Source: Mesorhizobium opportunistum WSM2075
GTDB taxonomy: Bacteria > Pseudomonadota > Alphaproteobacteria > Rhizobiales > Rhizobiaceae
Assembly (NCBI RefSeq): GCF_000176035.2
Contig: NC_015675.1
Span: forward strand, 4,158,001 to 4,222,000
Direction: 5' to 3'
Length of the DNA stretch: 64,000 nucleotides
The position numbers were made by a program, and so were the translations under genes. This document shows, piece by piece, positions 1 to 8,047 of the stretch (its first letter is position 1; the number at the start of each line of letters is the position of its first letter). Below the pieces are notes generated by a model that saw only the letters and a program-made list of their open reading frames with translations, had not been told where the DNA came from and made no database searches.

Positions 1-1
1 G

Positions 2-1054
2 ACGTCGGGCCACTGGGGCTGGTATCGCGACGCGATGTTCAAGGTGACGGTCGCCGGCGACGACACCGACGACGACCGCGTCTTCGCGCTGAAGCCGATG
101 AACTGCCCGGGCCACGTGCAGATTTTCAAGCATGGGTTGAAGTCATACCGCGATCTGCCCGTAAAACTTGCGGAATTCGGCAATGTGCATCGCTACGAAC
201 CGTCAGGTGCGCTGCACGGGCTGATGCGCGTGCGCGGCTTCACGCAGGACGATGCGCACATCTTCTGCACCGAGGAACAACTCGCGGCGGAATGCCTGCG
301 CATCAACGACCTGATCCTGTCGACCTACGCCGATTTCGGTTTTGAAGAGGTCAGCGTGAAGCTGTCGACGCGGCCAGACAAGCGCGTCGGCACGGATGAG
401 GCTTGGGATCATGCCGAGGCGATCATGGGCAACGTTCTGGAGACGATCAGGACGCGCTCGGGCAACCGCATCAAGACCTCGATCAATCCGGGCGAGGGCG
501 CCTTCTACGGGCCGAAGTTCGAATATGTGCTCAAGGATGCCATCGGCCGCGAATGGCAGTGCGGCACCACGCAGGTCGACTTCAACCTGCCGGAGCGTTT
601 CGGCGCCTTCTACATCGGCTCGGATTCGGAGAAGAAGCAGCCCGTCATGGTGCACCGCGCCATCTGCGGTTCGATGGAGCGTTTTCTCGGCATCCTGATC
701 GAGAACTACTCCGGCCATTTCCCGCTGTGGTTCGCACCGCTGCAGGTGGTGGTGGCGACGATCACGTCGGAGGCGGACGGCTATGCGACCGAAGTGGTGG
801 CAAAGCTGAAGGCGGCCGGACTTCTGGCGGAAGCCGACCTGCGCAACGAGAAGATCAACTACAAGGTCCGCGAACATTCGCTGGCCAAGGTCCCGGTCAT
901 TCTCGTCTGCGGCAAGCGCGAGGCGGAGGAACAGACGGTCAATATCCGCCGGCTCGGCTCACGCGACCAGCAATCGCTTGGCCTTGCCGAGGCGATCGCA
1001 CAGCTGACCGAGGAAGCGATCACACCCGATCGCCGCCGCAAGCGCGCTGCCTGA
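2..1054 (+). CDS. thrS: Threonyl-tRNA synthetase, 3' part
   Basis: This enzyme charges tRNA-Thr with threonine in the cytoplasm. The frame is open from the first bases of the window, so the N-terminal TGS/editing domains lie upstream and only about the last 350 residues are present. The class II catalytic core is visible: MNCPGH near nt 98-115 carries the zinc-binding Cys of the threonine site, and the motif 3 region ([19 protein letters not shown]) lies near nt 655-710. The HGTP-type anticodon-binding domain follows from about nt 730 to the stop. The C-terminus ends in a basic tail (DRRRKRAA). A strong hairpin terminator follows 20 bases after the stop. The assignment is secure; only the start lies outside the window. 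Confidence 0.97.
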   Translation, partial: TSGHWGWYRDAMFKVTVAGDDTDDDRVFALKPMNCPGHVQIFKHGLKSYRDLPVKLAEFGNVHRYEPSGALHGLMRVRGFTQDDAHIFCTEEQLAAECLRINDLILSTYADFGFEEVSVKLSTRPDKRVGTDEAWDHAEAIMGNVLETIRTRSGNRIKTSINPGEGAFYGPKFEYVLKDAIGREWQCGTTQVDFNLPERFGAFYIGSDSEKKQPVMVHRAICGSMERFLGILIENYSGHFPLWFAPLQVVVATITSEADGYATEVVAKLKAAGLLAEADLRNEKINYKVREHSLAKVPVILVCGKREAEEQTVNIRRLGSRDQQSLGLAEAIAQLTEEAITPDRRRKRAA

Positions 1055-1074
1055 TTTGAACAGCCCTTCCGGTC

Positions 1075-1103
1075 ATGGCGGTGGAGTGCTCCACCGCCAT
1101 TTT
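1075..1103 (+). terminator. Rho-independent terminator of thrS
   Basis: A perfect 12-bp inverted repeat (ATGGCGGTGGAG / CTCCACCGCCAT, 1075-1086 and 1089-1100) with a 2-nt loop is followed by TTTC. It lies 20 bases past the thrS stop and before the next start at 1139. The T-run is short, but the stem is very stable. Confidence 0.75.
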
Positions 1104-1138
1104 CATATCCCTGTCACGGCGACCCTGTAACGAGCCCC

Positions 1139-2077
1139 ATGCTCAAGCTGAAATTGCGCGAACGGCCCTTTCCCGAACTTTCCTACGCCAACCCGCGCCA
1201 GCCGGCGCTGGCGCGCTGGTTCATTCATTCGGTCGAAGGCCTGTCGGGCCGTGATCGTTTCGCGGCACTCTATGATTTCTGGCGCCGCCAGGTGGTGCCA
1301 AGCGGCGAGCGGGTGTTCAGCCGCATGATGGAACTGATCGACGTCGGTGTGCGGACCGCCGATCAATGGCCGCCGGCGCAATTGCCCGACACACCACTCG
1401 TGATCGTCGCCAACCATCCGTTCGGCATCGGCGACGGCATTGCGGTGCTTTCGCTGGCCGAGCAGTTGGGGCGGCCTTTCCGGGTGATGATCCACAAGGA
1501 TTTGCTCAAGATCCGCGAGATGGAGCCTTATTCGCTGCCGATCGACTTTTCCGAGACCAAGGACGCGCTGAAGAACAACATGGCCGTGCGCCATGAGGCA
1601 GTGCGGCTGCTCAGGGAAGGCGTCACCATCGTGGTGTTTCCGGCCGGCGGCGTCGCCACAGCGCCAAAAGGGTTTGGCCGGGCGCGCGACCTGCCGTGGA
1701 AGATGTTTCCGGCCCGTCTCGTCCAGGAGGCGAAAGCATCGGTCATTCCAATGCATTTTTCCGGGCAGAACGGCAGGCTGTTCCATCTGGTCAGCGGCCC
1801 GATGAACATGGCCGAGCGCGATGGCCGTGTGGCCAAATTCGTCGGCAAGGCGTCGCTGACCCTGCGCACGTCGCTGCTGATCCGCGAGTTCGCACGGCTG
1901 TCGGGCAAGGCGATCGACGTGCGCGTTGGCGATGTGCTGCGCTGGAGCGAGTTGGAGCCTTTGCGCGATCGCAAGCTGCTGCTCGAGCGTCTCTATCGCG
2001 GTGTGTTCGATCTGGCGCCGACACAGCCGCGCCGCCGGATTCCGTTCCTGCCGGCGCGAACGAAGCTGGCTGCTTAA
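1139..2077 (+). CDS. Lysophospholipid/glycerolipid acyltransferase family protein (PlsC-like)
   Basis: This 312-residue protein probably transfers an acyl chain to a lyso-lipid at the membrane. The catalytic block is ANHPFGIGDG (residues 91-100). Its His-to-Asp spacing is HX5D rather than the textbook HX4D, as in the NHPTGIADG subgroup of this superfamily. A second conserved block, VVFPAGGV, at about residues 165-172 matches the FPEG-type motif. No clear signal peptide or long transmembrane segment is visible, so it may be peripheral to the membrane. The start is the first ATG after the thrS terminator, so it is probably transcribed on its own. It ends 2 bases before the stop of the convergent gene. 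The acyl acceptor (lysophosphatidate, lyso-ornithine lipid or other) cannot be told from sequence. Confidence 0.78.
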   Translation: MLKLKLRERPFPELSYANPRQPALARWFIHSVEGLSGRDRFAALYDFWRRQVVPSGERVFSRMMELIDVGVRTADQWPPAQLPDTPLVIVANHPFGIGDGIAVLSLAEQLGRPFRVMIHKDLLKIREMEPYSLPIDFSETKDALKNNMAVRHEAVRLLREGVTIVVFPAGGVATAPKGFGRARDLPWKMFPARLVQEAKASVIPMHFSGQNGRLFHLVSGPMNMAERDGRVAKFVGKASLTLRTSLLIREFARLSGKAIDVRVGDVLRWSELEPLRDRKLLLERLYRGVFDLAPTQPRRRIPFLPARTKLAA

Positions 2078-2079
2078 GG

Positions 2080-3042
2080 CTAGTCCGCGCCTTCTTCAGG
2101 ATCCATTGCTGCAGCCTCGGTGGCAAGAACCTCGATTTCCTGGTTCTGTCCGCCGACGACCGTGAAGTCCTTCTGGTAGATGCGGTCGCGGTTCTTGGCG
2201 ATGATGGTGTAGTCGCCCTCGGCAAGCACCATCGAGGCGAAGGCGCCGACGGTCTCCTTGATCGGATCGCCGGATTCGTTGAGCAGCGACCACGAGGTAT
2301 CGGCGATTGCCTCGCCGCCCGATTCGCGCACCAGCTTCATCGTGATTTCGGCGGCATGGTGCTCGACGGTGGCCTCGGTCAGCTTGCCGGCCTCGACGCG
2401 GATGTCGGAGCGGATGACCGCGTTGACCGCGCCGTAGGTCGATACGACATGGTAGATGCCGGCGTTGAGCCGCACGACGCTGTTGGGCTCGACGTCGGGG
2501 ATGATCAGCGCGCGGTCGCCATTGGCCTCCGCCGTGCCCTCGTAGATCGAGAAGCGCAGCTTTTTCGGCGGAATGCGCACGCCGCCGGACAGCACCGCGT
2601 CGAGCTTCAAGCCGCCGGCGTCGAGCACCAGGCTTTCGCGCTTGGCTTCCTTGCCGACCGTGATGCGCTTGGTGGCGCCGGCCCGGCCGTAGGACGCATG
2701 GACCAGATAGCTGCCCGGTTCGAGCTGGAAGACGGCGTTGCCGCCATGCGCGGAGGCGACCATCGGCAATTTGCCGTTGACGGCCTCAGGCTTGAAGACA
2801 CGCCAGACCAGGCCACGGGTGATATCGGCGCCTTTGTCGGTCAACTGGGCCGACAGAGTGATGGCGCCACCGCCGCCAAGCGCCAGCGAGGTTTCGCTCT
2901 TGGGCGTCGCATAGCTCGAAATTCCGGGAAGTTTCAGGTCGCCGACGCCGTCCTTTTCCTGTGCGGCAGCCATGGTGACCGGCAGCAGGAACAGCGCGGC
3001 GCAGAGCCGGACCAGGAAAAGACGCAGTCGCCCCTCAAACAT
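2080..3042 (-). CDS. Secreted protein with three beta-rich internal repeats, unknown function
   Basis: This is a 320-residue protein with a signal peptide (MFEGRLRLFLVRLCAALFLL, then cleavage after AAA-Q), so it is exported. The mature part shows three successive units of about 80-90 residues, each ending in a similar turn: LEPGSYLVHASYG, LNAGIYHVVSTYG and LAEGDYTIIAKNR, each followed by a strand such as ITV or FTV. This looks like tandem Ig-like or carboxypeptidase-regulatory-like beta domains. No catalytic motif is visible and I do not recognise the family by name. The C-terminus is acidic (MDPEEGAD). The ATG at 3042 is preferred because it directly precedes the signal peptide; a TTG at 3078 would add 12 residues. 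A surface or periplasmic binding or scaffold role is inference. Confidence 0.72.
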   Translation of the reverse strand: MFEGRLRLFLVRLCAALFLLPVTMAAAQEKDGVGDLKLPGISSYATPKSETSLALGGGGAITLSAQLTDKGADITRGLVWRVFKPEAVNGKLPMVASAHGGNAVFQLEPGSYLVHASYGRAGATKRITVGKEAKRESLVLDAGGLKLDAVLSGGVRIPPKKLRFSIYEGTAEANGDRALIIPDVEPNSVVRLNAGIYHVVSTYGAVNAVIRSDIRVEAGKLTEATVEHHAAEITMKLVRESGGEAIADTSWSLLNESGDPIKETVGAFASMVLAEGDYTIIAKNRDRIYQKDFTVVGGQNQEIEVLATEAAAMDPEEGAD

Positions 3043-3196
3043 GCCTTGCGTTGAAGCCCATGGCGGTGGCAATTTCAAGGCTTAAGAGTCCGATCCACGA
3101 CTCTTCAGTCCGGCGCTTGCGCGCCTTTGCCCGAGCCGCCCGACTTCCCGATGGTGCGCTTCAGCTCAAAACAGAGTGTTCAGGAGACTTGCGCCC

Positions 3197-3781
3197 ATGG
3201 CGTCGCCGATCATCGACTTCCTGCTGACCCGAAATTCAGCGCCGATTCCGGAGCTCAAGGAGCCAGCGCCTGGTGACGCCGATATCGCAACGATGATCGC
3301 TGCCGCCACGCGCGTGCCCGACCATGGCCGGCTCGAACCCTGGCGCTTCATCCTCTATCGCGGCGATGTCCGCATCGAGATCGGCAAGAAGTTGGCCGAC
3401 CTTGCCGAGCAGCGGGAAGGACCGTTGCCCGAAGGCCGCCGCAACCAGGAACTGGCGCGATTCTCGCGGGCGCCGCTGGTGATCGGCGTGGTATCGGCGC
3501 CGAAGGAGAATCCGAAAATCCCGCAATGGGAGATGTTCCTGTCGGGCGGCATGGCGGCGATGAACCTGATGATTGCGGCCAATGCGCTGGGGTATGGCAC
3601 CAACATGATCAGCAACTGGTATTCCGATGTCGCGGAGGGCAGGGCGATCCTCGGACTGGCGCCGCAGGAGCGTGTCGTCGGCTTCGTCCACATCGGCTCT
3701 TATGCCGGCCCGGCGCCGGAGCGGCCCCGGCCCGATCCCGCAAAGCTCTATGCCGATTACTCAGGGCCTTGGGCGGGCTGA
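3197..3781 (+). CDS. Nitroreductase family flavoprotein (YdjA-like)
   Basis: A 194-residue protein of the FMN-dependent nitroreductase superfamily, of the short single-domain type resembling E. coli YdjA (about 183 residues). Visible family features are the N-terminal region with DHGRLEPWRF (cofactor and substrate binding), the central helix SGGMAAMNLMIAANALGYGT and the C-terminal VVGFVHIGSYAGPAPERPRP. The expected activity is NAD(P)H-dependent reduction of nitro, quinone or enone substrates; the true substrate is unknown. The start at 3197 is chosen over a GTG at 3176 because AGGAG at 3182-3186 is well spaced from it. The stop abuts the ATG of the flavin reductase-like gene, so the two form an operon and may share flavin. 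Confidence 0.85.
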   Translation: MASPIIDFLLTRNSAPIPELKEPAPGDADIATMIAAATRVPDHGRLEPWRFILYRGDVRIEIGKKLADLAEQREGPLPEGRRNQELARFSRAPLVIGVVSAPKENPKIPQWEMFLSGGMAAMNLMIAANALGYGTNMISNWYSDVAEGRAILGLAPQERVVGFVHIGSYAGPAPERPRPDPAKLYADYSGPWAG

Positions 3782-4390
3782 ATGTTCTACGAGCCATCGA
3801 AGGGGCACGGACTGCCGCACGATCCCTCCAAGGCGATCGTGGCGCCGCGCCCGATCGGCTGGATATCGACGCTGAACAAAGCGGGCGAGATCAATCTCGC
3901 GCCATACTCTTTCTTCAATGCGGTTTCGACGCGGCCGTTCATCGTCTGGTTTTCCTCGGAGGGCGAGAAGGACAGCGCCTCCTTTGCCCAGGAAACCGGC
4001 GAGTTCGTTGCCAATCTCGTCGGCCGCGATCTCGCGGACAAGATGAACTACACCTCCGTCAACGCGCCGCGCGGCGTCAACGAGTTCGTCTATGCCGACC
4101 TTGCAATGGCGCCTTGCCGTCTAGTCGCGCCGCCGCGCGTGGCAGTAGCACCCGCCGCGCTGGAATGCCGGGTGACGGAAGTCTTTCGGCCGCGGGCGCT
4201 GGATGGATCGCCGACGAGCGCTGTCGTCGTCGCCGGCGAAGTGGTCGGCGTGCACATCGACGATGCCTTTCTGAAGGACGGCCTGTTCGACATCACCAAG
4301 GCCGGCAATGTCGCTCGTCTCGGCTATATGGACTATGCCAGCGTCGACGAAGTCTTTTCGATGCGCCGGCCGCGCTGGGGCCAGGAATAA
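3782..4390 (+). CDS. Flavin reductase-like domain protein (FMN-binding split barrel)
   Basis: A 202-residue protein of the DIM6/NTAB flavin reductase-like family, which binds FMN in a split-barrel fold. The typical opening is present: FYEPSKGHGLPHDPSKAIVAPRPIGWISTLNKAG-type sequence, then INLAPYSFFNAVS and a segment giving V-x-F-S-S-E-G. The ATG follows the nitroreductase stop with no gap (TGA then ATG), which indicates translational coupling. The partner suggests shared flavin or redox chemistry, for example supplying reduced flavin, but no specific pathway is evident. It ends 20 bases before the stop of the convergent TetR gene. Confidence 0.85.
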   Translation: MFYEPSKGHGLPHDPSKAIVAPRPIGWISTLNKAGEINLAPYSFFNAVSTRPFIVWFSSEGEKDSASFAQETGEFVANLVGRDLADKMNYTSVNAPRGVNEFVYADLAMAPCRLVAPPRVAVAPAALECRVTEVFRPRALDGSPTSAVVVAGEVVGVHIDDAFLKDGLFDITKAGNVARLGYMDYASVDEVFSMRRPRWGQE

Positions 4391-4409
4391 GGGCCTTCCA
4401 ACTTGTTCG

Positions 4410-5123
4410 TTACCGCGCCTTGCCGGCATTCGTTCGCCGCGCCGTCATAACGGCCCGCACATAACCGGGCTCCCCGATGCGAATGCTTCCGTCGGGAAGG
4501 CCGAGTATGCGGTCCAGGGCTATCTCGTAGAGCCTGACGCGTTTCTCCAGGGTTTCGATCGCCACATCCATGTCGGCGTCGCTGCCGCCGGCGAATGCCT
4601 TGGCCACCACGTCATGTGTGGCCGTGCCGAACTGCATGACGATGTCGGCGACCCCCTCCGGATCGAAGGTCCTGAAAGTGCCGTCTTCGACGCCTTGCCG
4701 GATGATCCTGACCAGCAGGGGCGAAAACGACGCGCTGGCGGCCAGGTTGATGCGGTGGAAGAGCACAAGGTTTTCAGGCCGAAACAGCGTCTCGAACAGA
4801 GCCCAGGCTTCCGGCGCGGTTTCGATCTTGGCCCGCCGCGACTGGGCGAGCAGGCTGTTCAGGCGGCCAAGCGGGTCGAGGTTGGGATCGTCGAGTATCT
4901 CCTGGACCCCGGCCATCGCCTGCCTTGCGAAACGCTCGGCCAGCGCCACCAGAAGAGCGTCCTTGGACGCGAAGTAGTGGTAGAAGGCGCCTTTTGAGAC
5001 GCCGGCAGCCGCAATCACGTCGTTGAGGCTCGCTCTGTCGTAACCCCGCGTCAGGAACAGGGCCTGGGCATGGTCCAGGAGTTCTTCTCGCCTGAGTTCT
5101 GGATGCTTGATGACGCGGGGCAT
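4410..5123 (-). CDS. TetR/AcrR family transcriptional regulator
   Basis: A 237-residue one-component repressor. The N-terminal helix-turn-helix is clear at about residues 26-50 (LNDVIAAAGVSKGAFYHYF), followed by a family-typical KDALLVALAERF helix. The C-terminal ligand and dimer domain is not assignable. The start at 5123 (MPRVIKHPELRREEL) is chosen because the helix-turn-helix sits at the usual distance from it; upstream in-frame codons run into the operator region. The gene diverges from the membrane protein at 5265, and two palindromic sites lie between them. It therefore probably represses itself and that neighbour. The ligand is unknown. Confidence 0.88.
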   Translation of the reverse strand: MPRVIKHPELRREELLDHAQALFLTRGYDRASLNDVIAAAGVSKGAFYHYFASKDALLVALAERFARQAMAGVQEILDDPNLDPLGRLNSLLAQSRRAKIETAPEAWALFETLFRPENLVLFHRINLAASASFSPLLVRIIRQGVEDGTFRTFDPEGVADIVMQFGTATHDVVAKAFAGGSDADMDVAIETLEKRVRLYEIALDRILGLPDGSIRIGEPGYVRAVMTARRTNAGKAR

Positions 5124-5190
5124 GGCGAAACCTTCTGCATGCGATGGCCTTTCCCGTCCAGTACGGAATGGCCGACGCTCGCTTGAATTA

Positions 5191-5226
5191 TAGACCACTG
5201 GTCGGTATGATAAACCACTGGTCTAT
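5191..5226. promoter_or_regulatory. Probable TetR operator: two palindromes 20 bp apart
   Basis: The 10-mer ACCACTGGTC occurs at 5194-5203 and again at 5214-5223, each containing the palindrome ACCA-C-TGGT. The first extends to GACCACTGGTC and the second to ACCACTGGTCTA. The 20-bp period places both sites on the same face of the helix. They lie 68-100 bp upstream of the TetR start and 40-70 bp upstream of the divergent gene, a typical TetR autoregulatory operator. Confidence 0.75.
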
Positions 5227-5264
5227 TCCAGCCAATGCCGGCGGGGGCATATCGTGGAAGGTTG

Positions 5265-5942
5265 ATGATGATCACGAAATTGATTCTTCAGACATTCATC
5301 TGGTTCGGCATCATGGGCGCCTTGCTCTTCCTGTCGGCCGGGACGCTGGCCTGGCCGGGCGCCTGGGTCTACCTGGTGATGATGGTGGGGCTCAGTCTCA
5401 CCTTGGGCCTGGCGCTGGCCCGGCGCGACCCCGGCCTGATGAACGAGCGGCTAAGCGCTCCCATCCAGAAGAATCAGACCGCGGCCGACAAGATCCTGCT
5501 GTCCATCCTTCTGCTCGGCATCTTCGGCTGGCAAATCTTCATGGGGTTCGATTTCCGCTTCGGCTGGTCGGCGGTTCCGGTCTGGGGACAGGTGGTCGGC
5601 GCGCTGGTCCTGATAATCGGAATCTGGATCTCCTATTTGACGATGCTCGAGAACAGTTTCGCGGCGCCGGTGGTAAAAATCCAGGACGAGCGCGGGCAGC
5701 GCGTGATCACCACGGGGCCTTACAGTTACGTCCGCCACCCGATGTATGCCGGCGCCATCCTGTTCTTCGCCGGCACGGCTCTGCTGCTTGGCTCGTGGTG
5801 GGGGCTGGCGTTGGTGCTCGTGTTCATCGTTCTCCTGGCCATCCGCACCTTCATCGAAGAGAAAACGCTTCGCACCGGCCTGCGCGGCTATGACGACTAT
5901 GCAACGCAAGTCCGCTACCGCCTGATCCCTATGGTCTGGTAG
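5265..5942 (+). CDS. Isoprenylcysteine carboxyl methyltransferase (ICMT/PEMT)-like membrane protein
   Basis: A 225-residue integral membrane protein with about five hydrophobic segments. The C-terminal block GPYSYVRHPMYAGAILFF and the final EEKTLRTGLRGYDDYATQ-type stretch are hallmarks of the ICMT/phospholipid methyltransferase-like family. They form the S-adenosylmethionine site in characterised members. Bacterial members mostly have unknown acceptors. ATGs at 5265 and 5268 are both possible; GTGGAAGG at 5254-5261 serves either. Transcription starts across the TetR operator, so it is probably induced when the TetR ligand appears. It could modify a lipid or a small lipophilic compound (inference). 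Confidence 0.75.
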   Translation: MMITKLILQTFIWFGIMGALLFLSAGTLAWPGAWVYLVMMVGLSLTLGLALARRDPGLMNERLSAPIQKNQTAADKILLSILLLGIFGWQIFMGFDFRFGWSAVPVWGQVVGALVLIIGIWISYLTMLENSFAAPVVKIQDERGQRVITTGPYSYVRHPMYAGAILFFAGTALLLGSWWGLALVLVFIVLLAIRTFIEEKTLRTGLRGYDDYATQVRYRLIPMVW

Positions 5943-5977
5943 CGTTCAGGCGGAAATGCCTACCCCCTTCGCCCGGT

Positions 5978-5999
5978 CCGCCATCGCGGCGGCTTTCTT
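5978..5999 (+). terminator. Weak candidate terminator after the methyltransferase-like gene
   Basis: CCGCC (5978-5982) and GGCGG (5988-5992) can pair over a 5-nt loop and are followed by CTTTCTT. The stem is short and the T-run interrupted, so this is only a possibility. Confidence 0.3.
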
Positions 6000-6115
6000 G
6001 GTCGCGAGCGCGCGAAAAGCGATTCCCCTTCATTTGAACACAGGCTAAGACAGCGGCTTCGGCGATGCGTTGGGTTGGCGCATCGACCTTGGGGATAGTG
6101 CGGGGCACCGGCAAC

Positions 6116-8017
6116 ATGAAGAAGCGAGACACGCTGGGAACCCGGCTGCGCTACGGGTTCGACAAGAGCATGGCCGCAGGCCCGATCGCGCTGATCGGTT
6201 GGCTCGCGGTCGTTTCCCTGCTGATCATCATCGCCGCCGCGGCTTTGCTTGCGGTGACCCGCATCGCACCGGAGGGCGGCGAGCCGCTGAACTTTTTCGA
6301 AGCGTTCTGGGAATCGCTGATGCGCACGCTCGATTCCGGCACGATGGGCGGTGATACCGGCTGGGCTTTCCGTCTCGTCATGCTGGTCGTCACGCTGGCC
6401 GGCATCTTTGTCGTGTCGGCCCTCATCGGCGTGCTCAGCGCCGGCGTCGACGGCAAGCTCGATGAATTGCGCAAGGGCCGTTCGCGCGTGCTGGAGGCCG
6501 ATCACACCATCATCCTCAACTGGTCGCCGTCGATCTTCGACGTCATCTCCGAACTGGTCATTGCCAATGCCAGCCGGCGCCGTCCACGCATCGTCGTCAT
6601 GGCCAATATGGACAAGGTCGCGATGGAGGACGAAATCGCGGCCAAGGTCGGCAAACTGGGCAATACGCGCATCATCTGCCGCAGCGGCGATCCGACCGAT
6701 CTCTACGACCTGGCCATCGTCAACCCGCAGACCTCGCGGTCGGTCATCGTGCTGTCGCCGGAAGGCGACGATCCGGATTCGCAGGTCATCAAGACAGTGC
6801 TGGCGCTGGTCAACGACCCGAACCGCCGCGCCGACCCCTACAACATCGCCGCCGAGATCCGTGATGGCAAGAATGCCGAGGTCGCCCGCGTCGTCGGCGG
6901 AACCGAGGTGCAACTCGTGCTGGCCGATCAGCTGATCTCGCGCATCGTCGTGCATTCAAGCCGGCAATCGGGTCTCAGCGGCGTCTATTCGGAGTTGCTC
7001 GATTTCGACGGCTGCGAAATCTACACGACCGGGCAGCCGGAGCTTACCGGCAAGACCTTCGGCGAAGCGGTGATGGCGTATGAGCACTGTGCGCTGATCG
7101 GCCTTTGCGACCCGCAGGGGCGCGTCGATCTCAATCCGCCGTCGGATCTGGTGATCGGCCAGGACATGCGCGCCATCATCATCGCCGAGGACGATGCCGC
7201 GATAAAGCTGGGAGGCACCGGGATCAAGATCGACGCGGCGGCGATCCACGGTCCTCGGCCCATCAAGACGAAGCCGGAGCGGATGCTGATCCTCGGCTGG
7301 AACCGGCGGGGTCCGATCATCACCTATGAACTGTCGCGCTATGTCGCGCCTGGTTCGATCCTGACCATCGCCGCCGATACGCCCGGGCTCGAGCAGGAAA
7401 TTGCCGGACTGACAGTCGCCAGCGACAATCTGTCGGTTGAGTGCCGCATCACCGACACCTCGAGCAGCGCAGCACTGGCGAGCCTGGACGTGCCTTCCTA
7501 CGATCACGTGCTCGTCCTCGGTTACAGCGAAACCATGGCGGCGCAGCCGGCCGACACGCGCACGCTGGTGACGCTGCTGCATCTGCGCAAGATCGCCGAT
7601 GATGCCGGCCTGCACATCTCCATCGTCAGCGAGATGATCGACGTGCGCAACCGGGAGCTCGCTGCGGTGACCAAGGCCGATGACTTCGTCGTCAGCAACC
7701 GGCTGGTCAGCCTGATGTTGGCGCAGGCATCCGAAAACCAACACCTCGCCGCGATCTTCGATGATTTGCTCGATGAGAAGGGCTCCGAAATCTACATGCG
7801 CCCGGTCGCAGATTATGTCGCAATCGACCAGCCGCTGACCTTCTGGACGATCGCGGAATCGGCGCGGCTACGCGGCGAGATCGCCATCGGCTACCGGCGC
7901 ATCCGCACTGGAGATGCCGACCAGCGGGCGCTGGGGGGCGTCATCGTCAACCCGCTGAAGTCGGAAGCGCTGACGTATCTGCCGGAGGACCGGATCATCG
8001 TGCTGGCGCGGGACTGA
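6116..8017 (+). CDS. CASTOR/POLLUX-related ion channel with regulatory TrkA-N-like domains
   Basis: A 633-residue membrane protein related to the CASTOR/POLLUX channel family, known from the nuclear envelope of legumes and from some bacteria. Two hydrophobic segments (about residues 22-48 and 84-110) flank a pore-like loop (FFEAFWESLMRTLDSGTMGGD, 60-80). Large cytosolic Rossmann-like regulatory units follow (TIILNWSPSIFDVISEL at about 131; MLILGWNRRGPIITYEL around residue 390), as in RCK/TrkA-N domains. It is probably a homotetrameric cation channel gated by a cytosolic ligand. The start at 6116 (MKKRDTLGTRLRYGFDKSM) is preferred over 6065 by comparison with the family, but no strong ribosome binding site helps. 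Its role in a free-living bacterium is not established. Confidence 0.82.
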   Translation: MKKRDTLGTRLRYGFDKSMAAGPIALIGWLAVVSLLIIIAAAALLAVTRIAPEGGEPLNFFEAFWESLMRTLDSGTMGGDTGWAFRLVMLVVTLAGIFVVSALIGVLSAGVDGKLDELRKGRSRVLEADHTIILNWSPSIFDVISELVIANASRRRPRIVVMANMDKVAMEDEIAAKVGKLGNTRIICRSGDPTDLYDLAIVNPQTSRSVIVLSPEGDDPDSQVIKTVLALVNDPNRRADPYNIAAEIRDGKNAEVARVVGGTEVQLVLADQLISRIVVHSSRQSGLSGVYSELLDFDGCEIYTTGQPELTGKTFGEAVMAYEHCALIGLCDPQGRVDLNPPSDLVIGQDMRAIIIAEDDAAIKLGGTGIKIDAAAIHGPRPIKTKPERMLILGWNRRGPIITYELSRYVAPGSILTIAADTPGLEQEIAGLTVASDNLSVECRITDTSSSAALASLDVPSYDHVLVLGYSETMAAQPADTRTLVTLLHLRKIADDAGLHISIVSEMIDVRNRELAAVTKADDFVVSNRLVSLMLAQASENQHLAAIFDDLLDEKGSEIYMRPVADYVAIDQPLTFWTIAESARLRGEIAIGYRRIRTGDADQRALGGVIVNPLKSEALTYLPEDRIIVLARD

Positions 8018-8047
8018 GAGCAACTCCAGGAAGACTGTGAAACGGAT

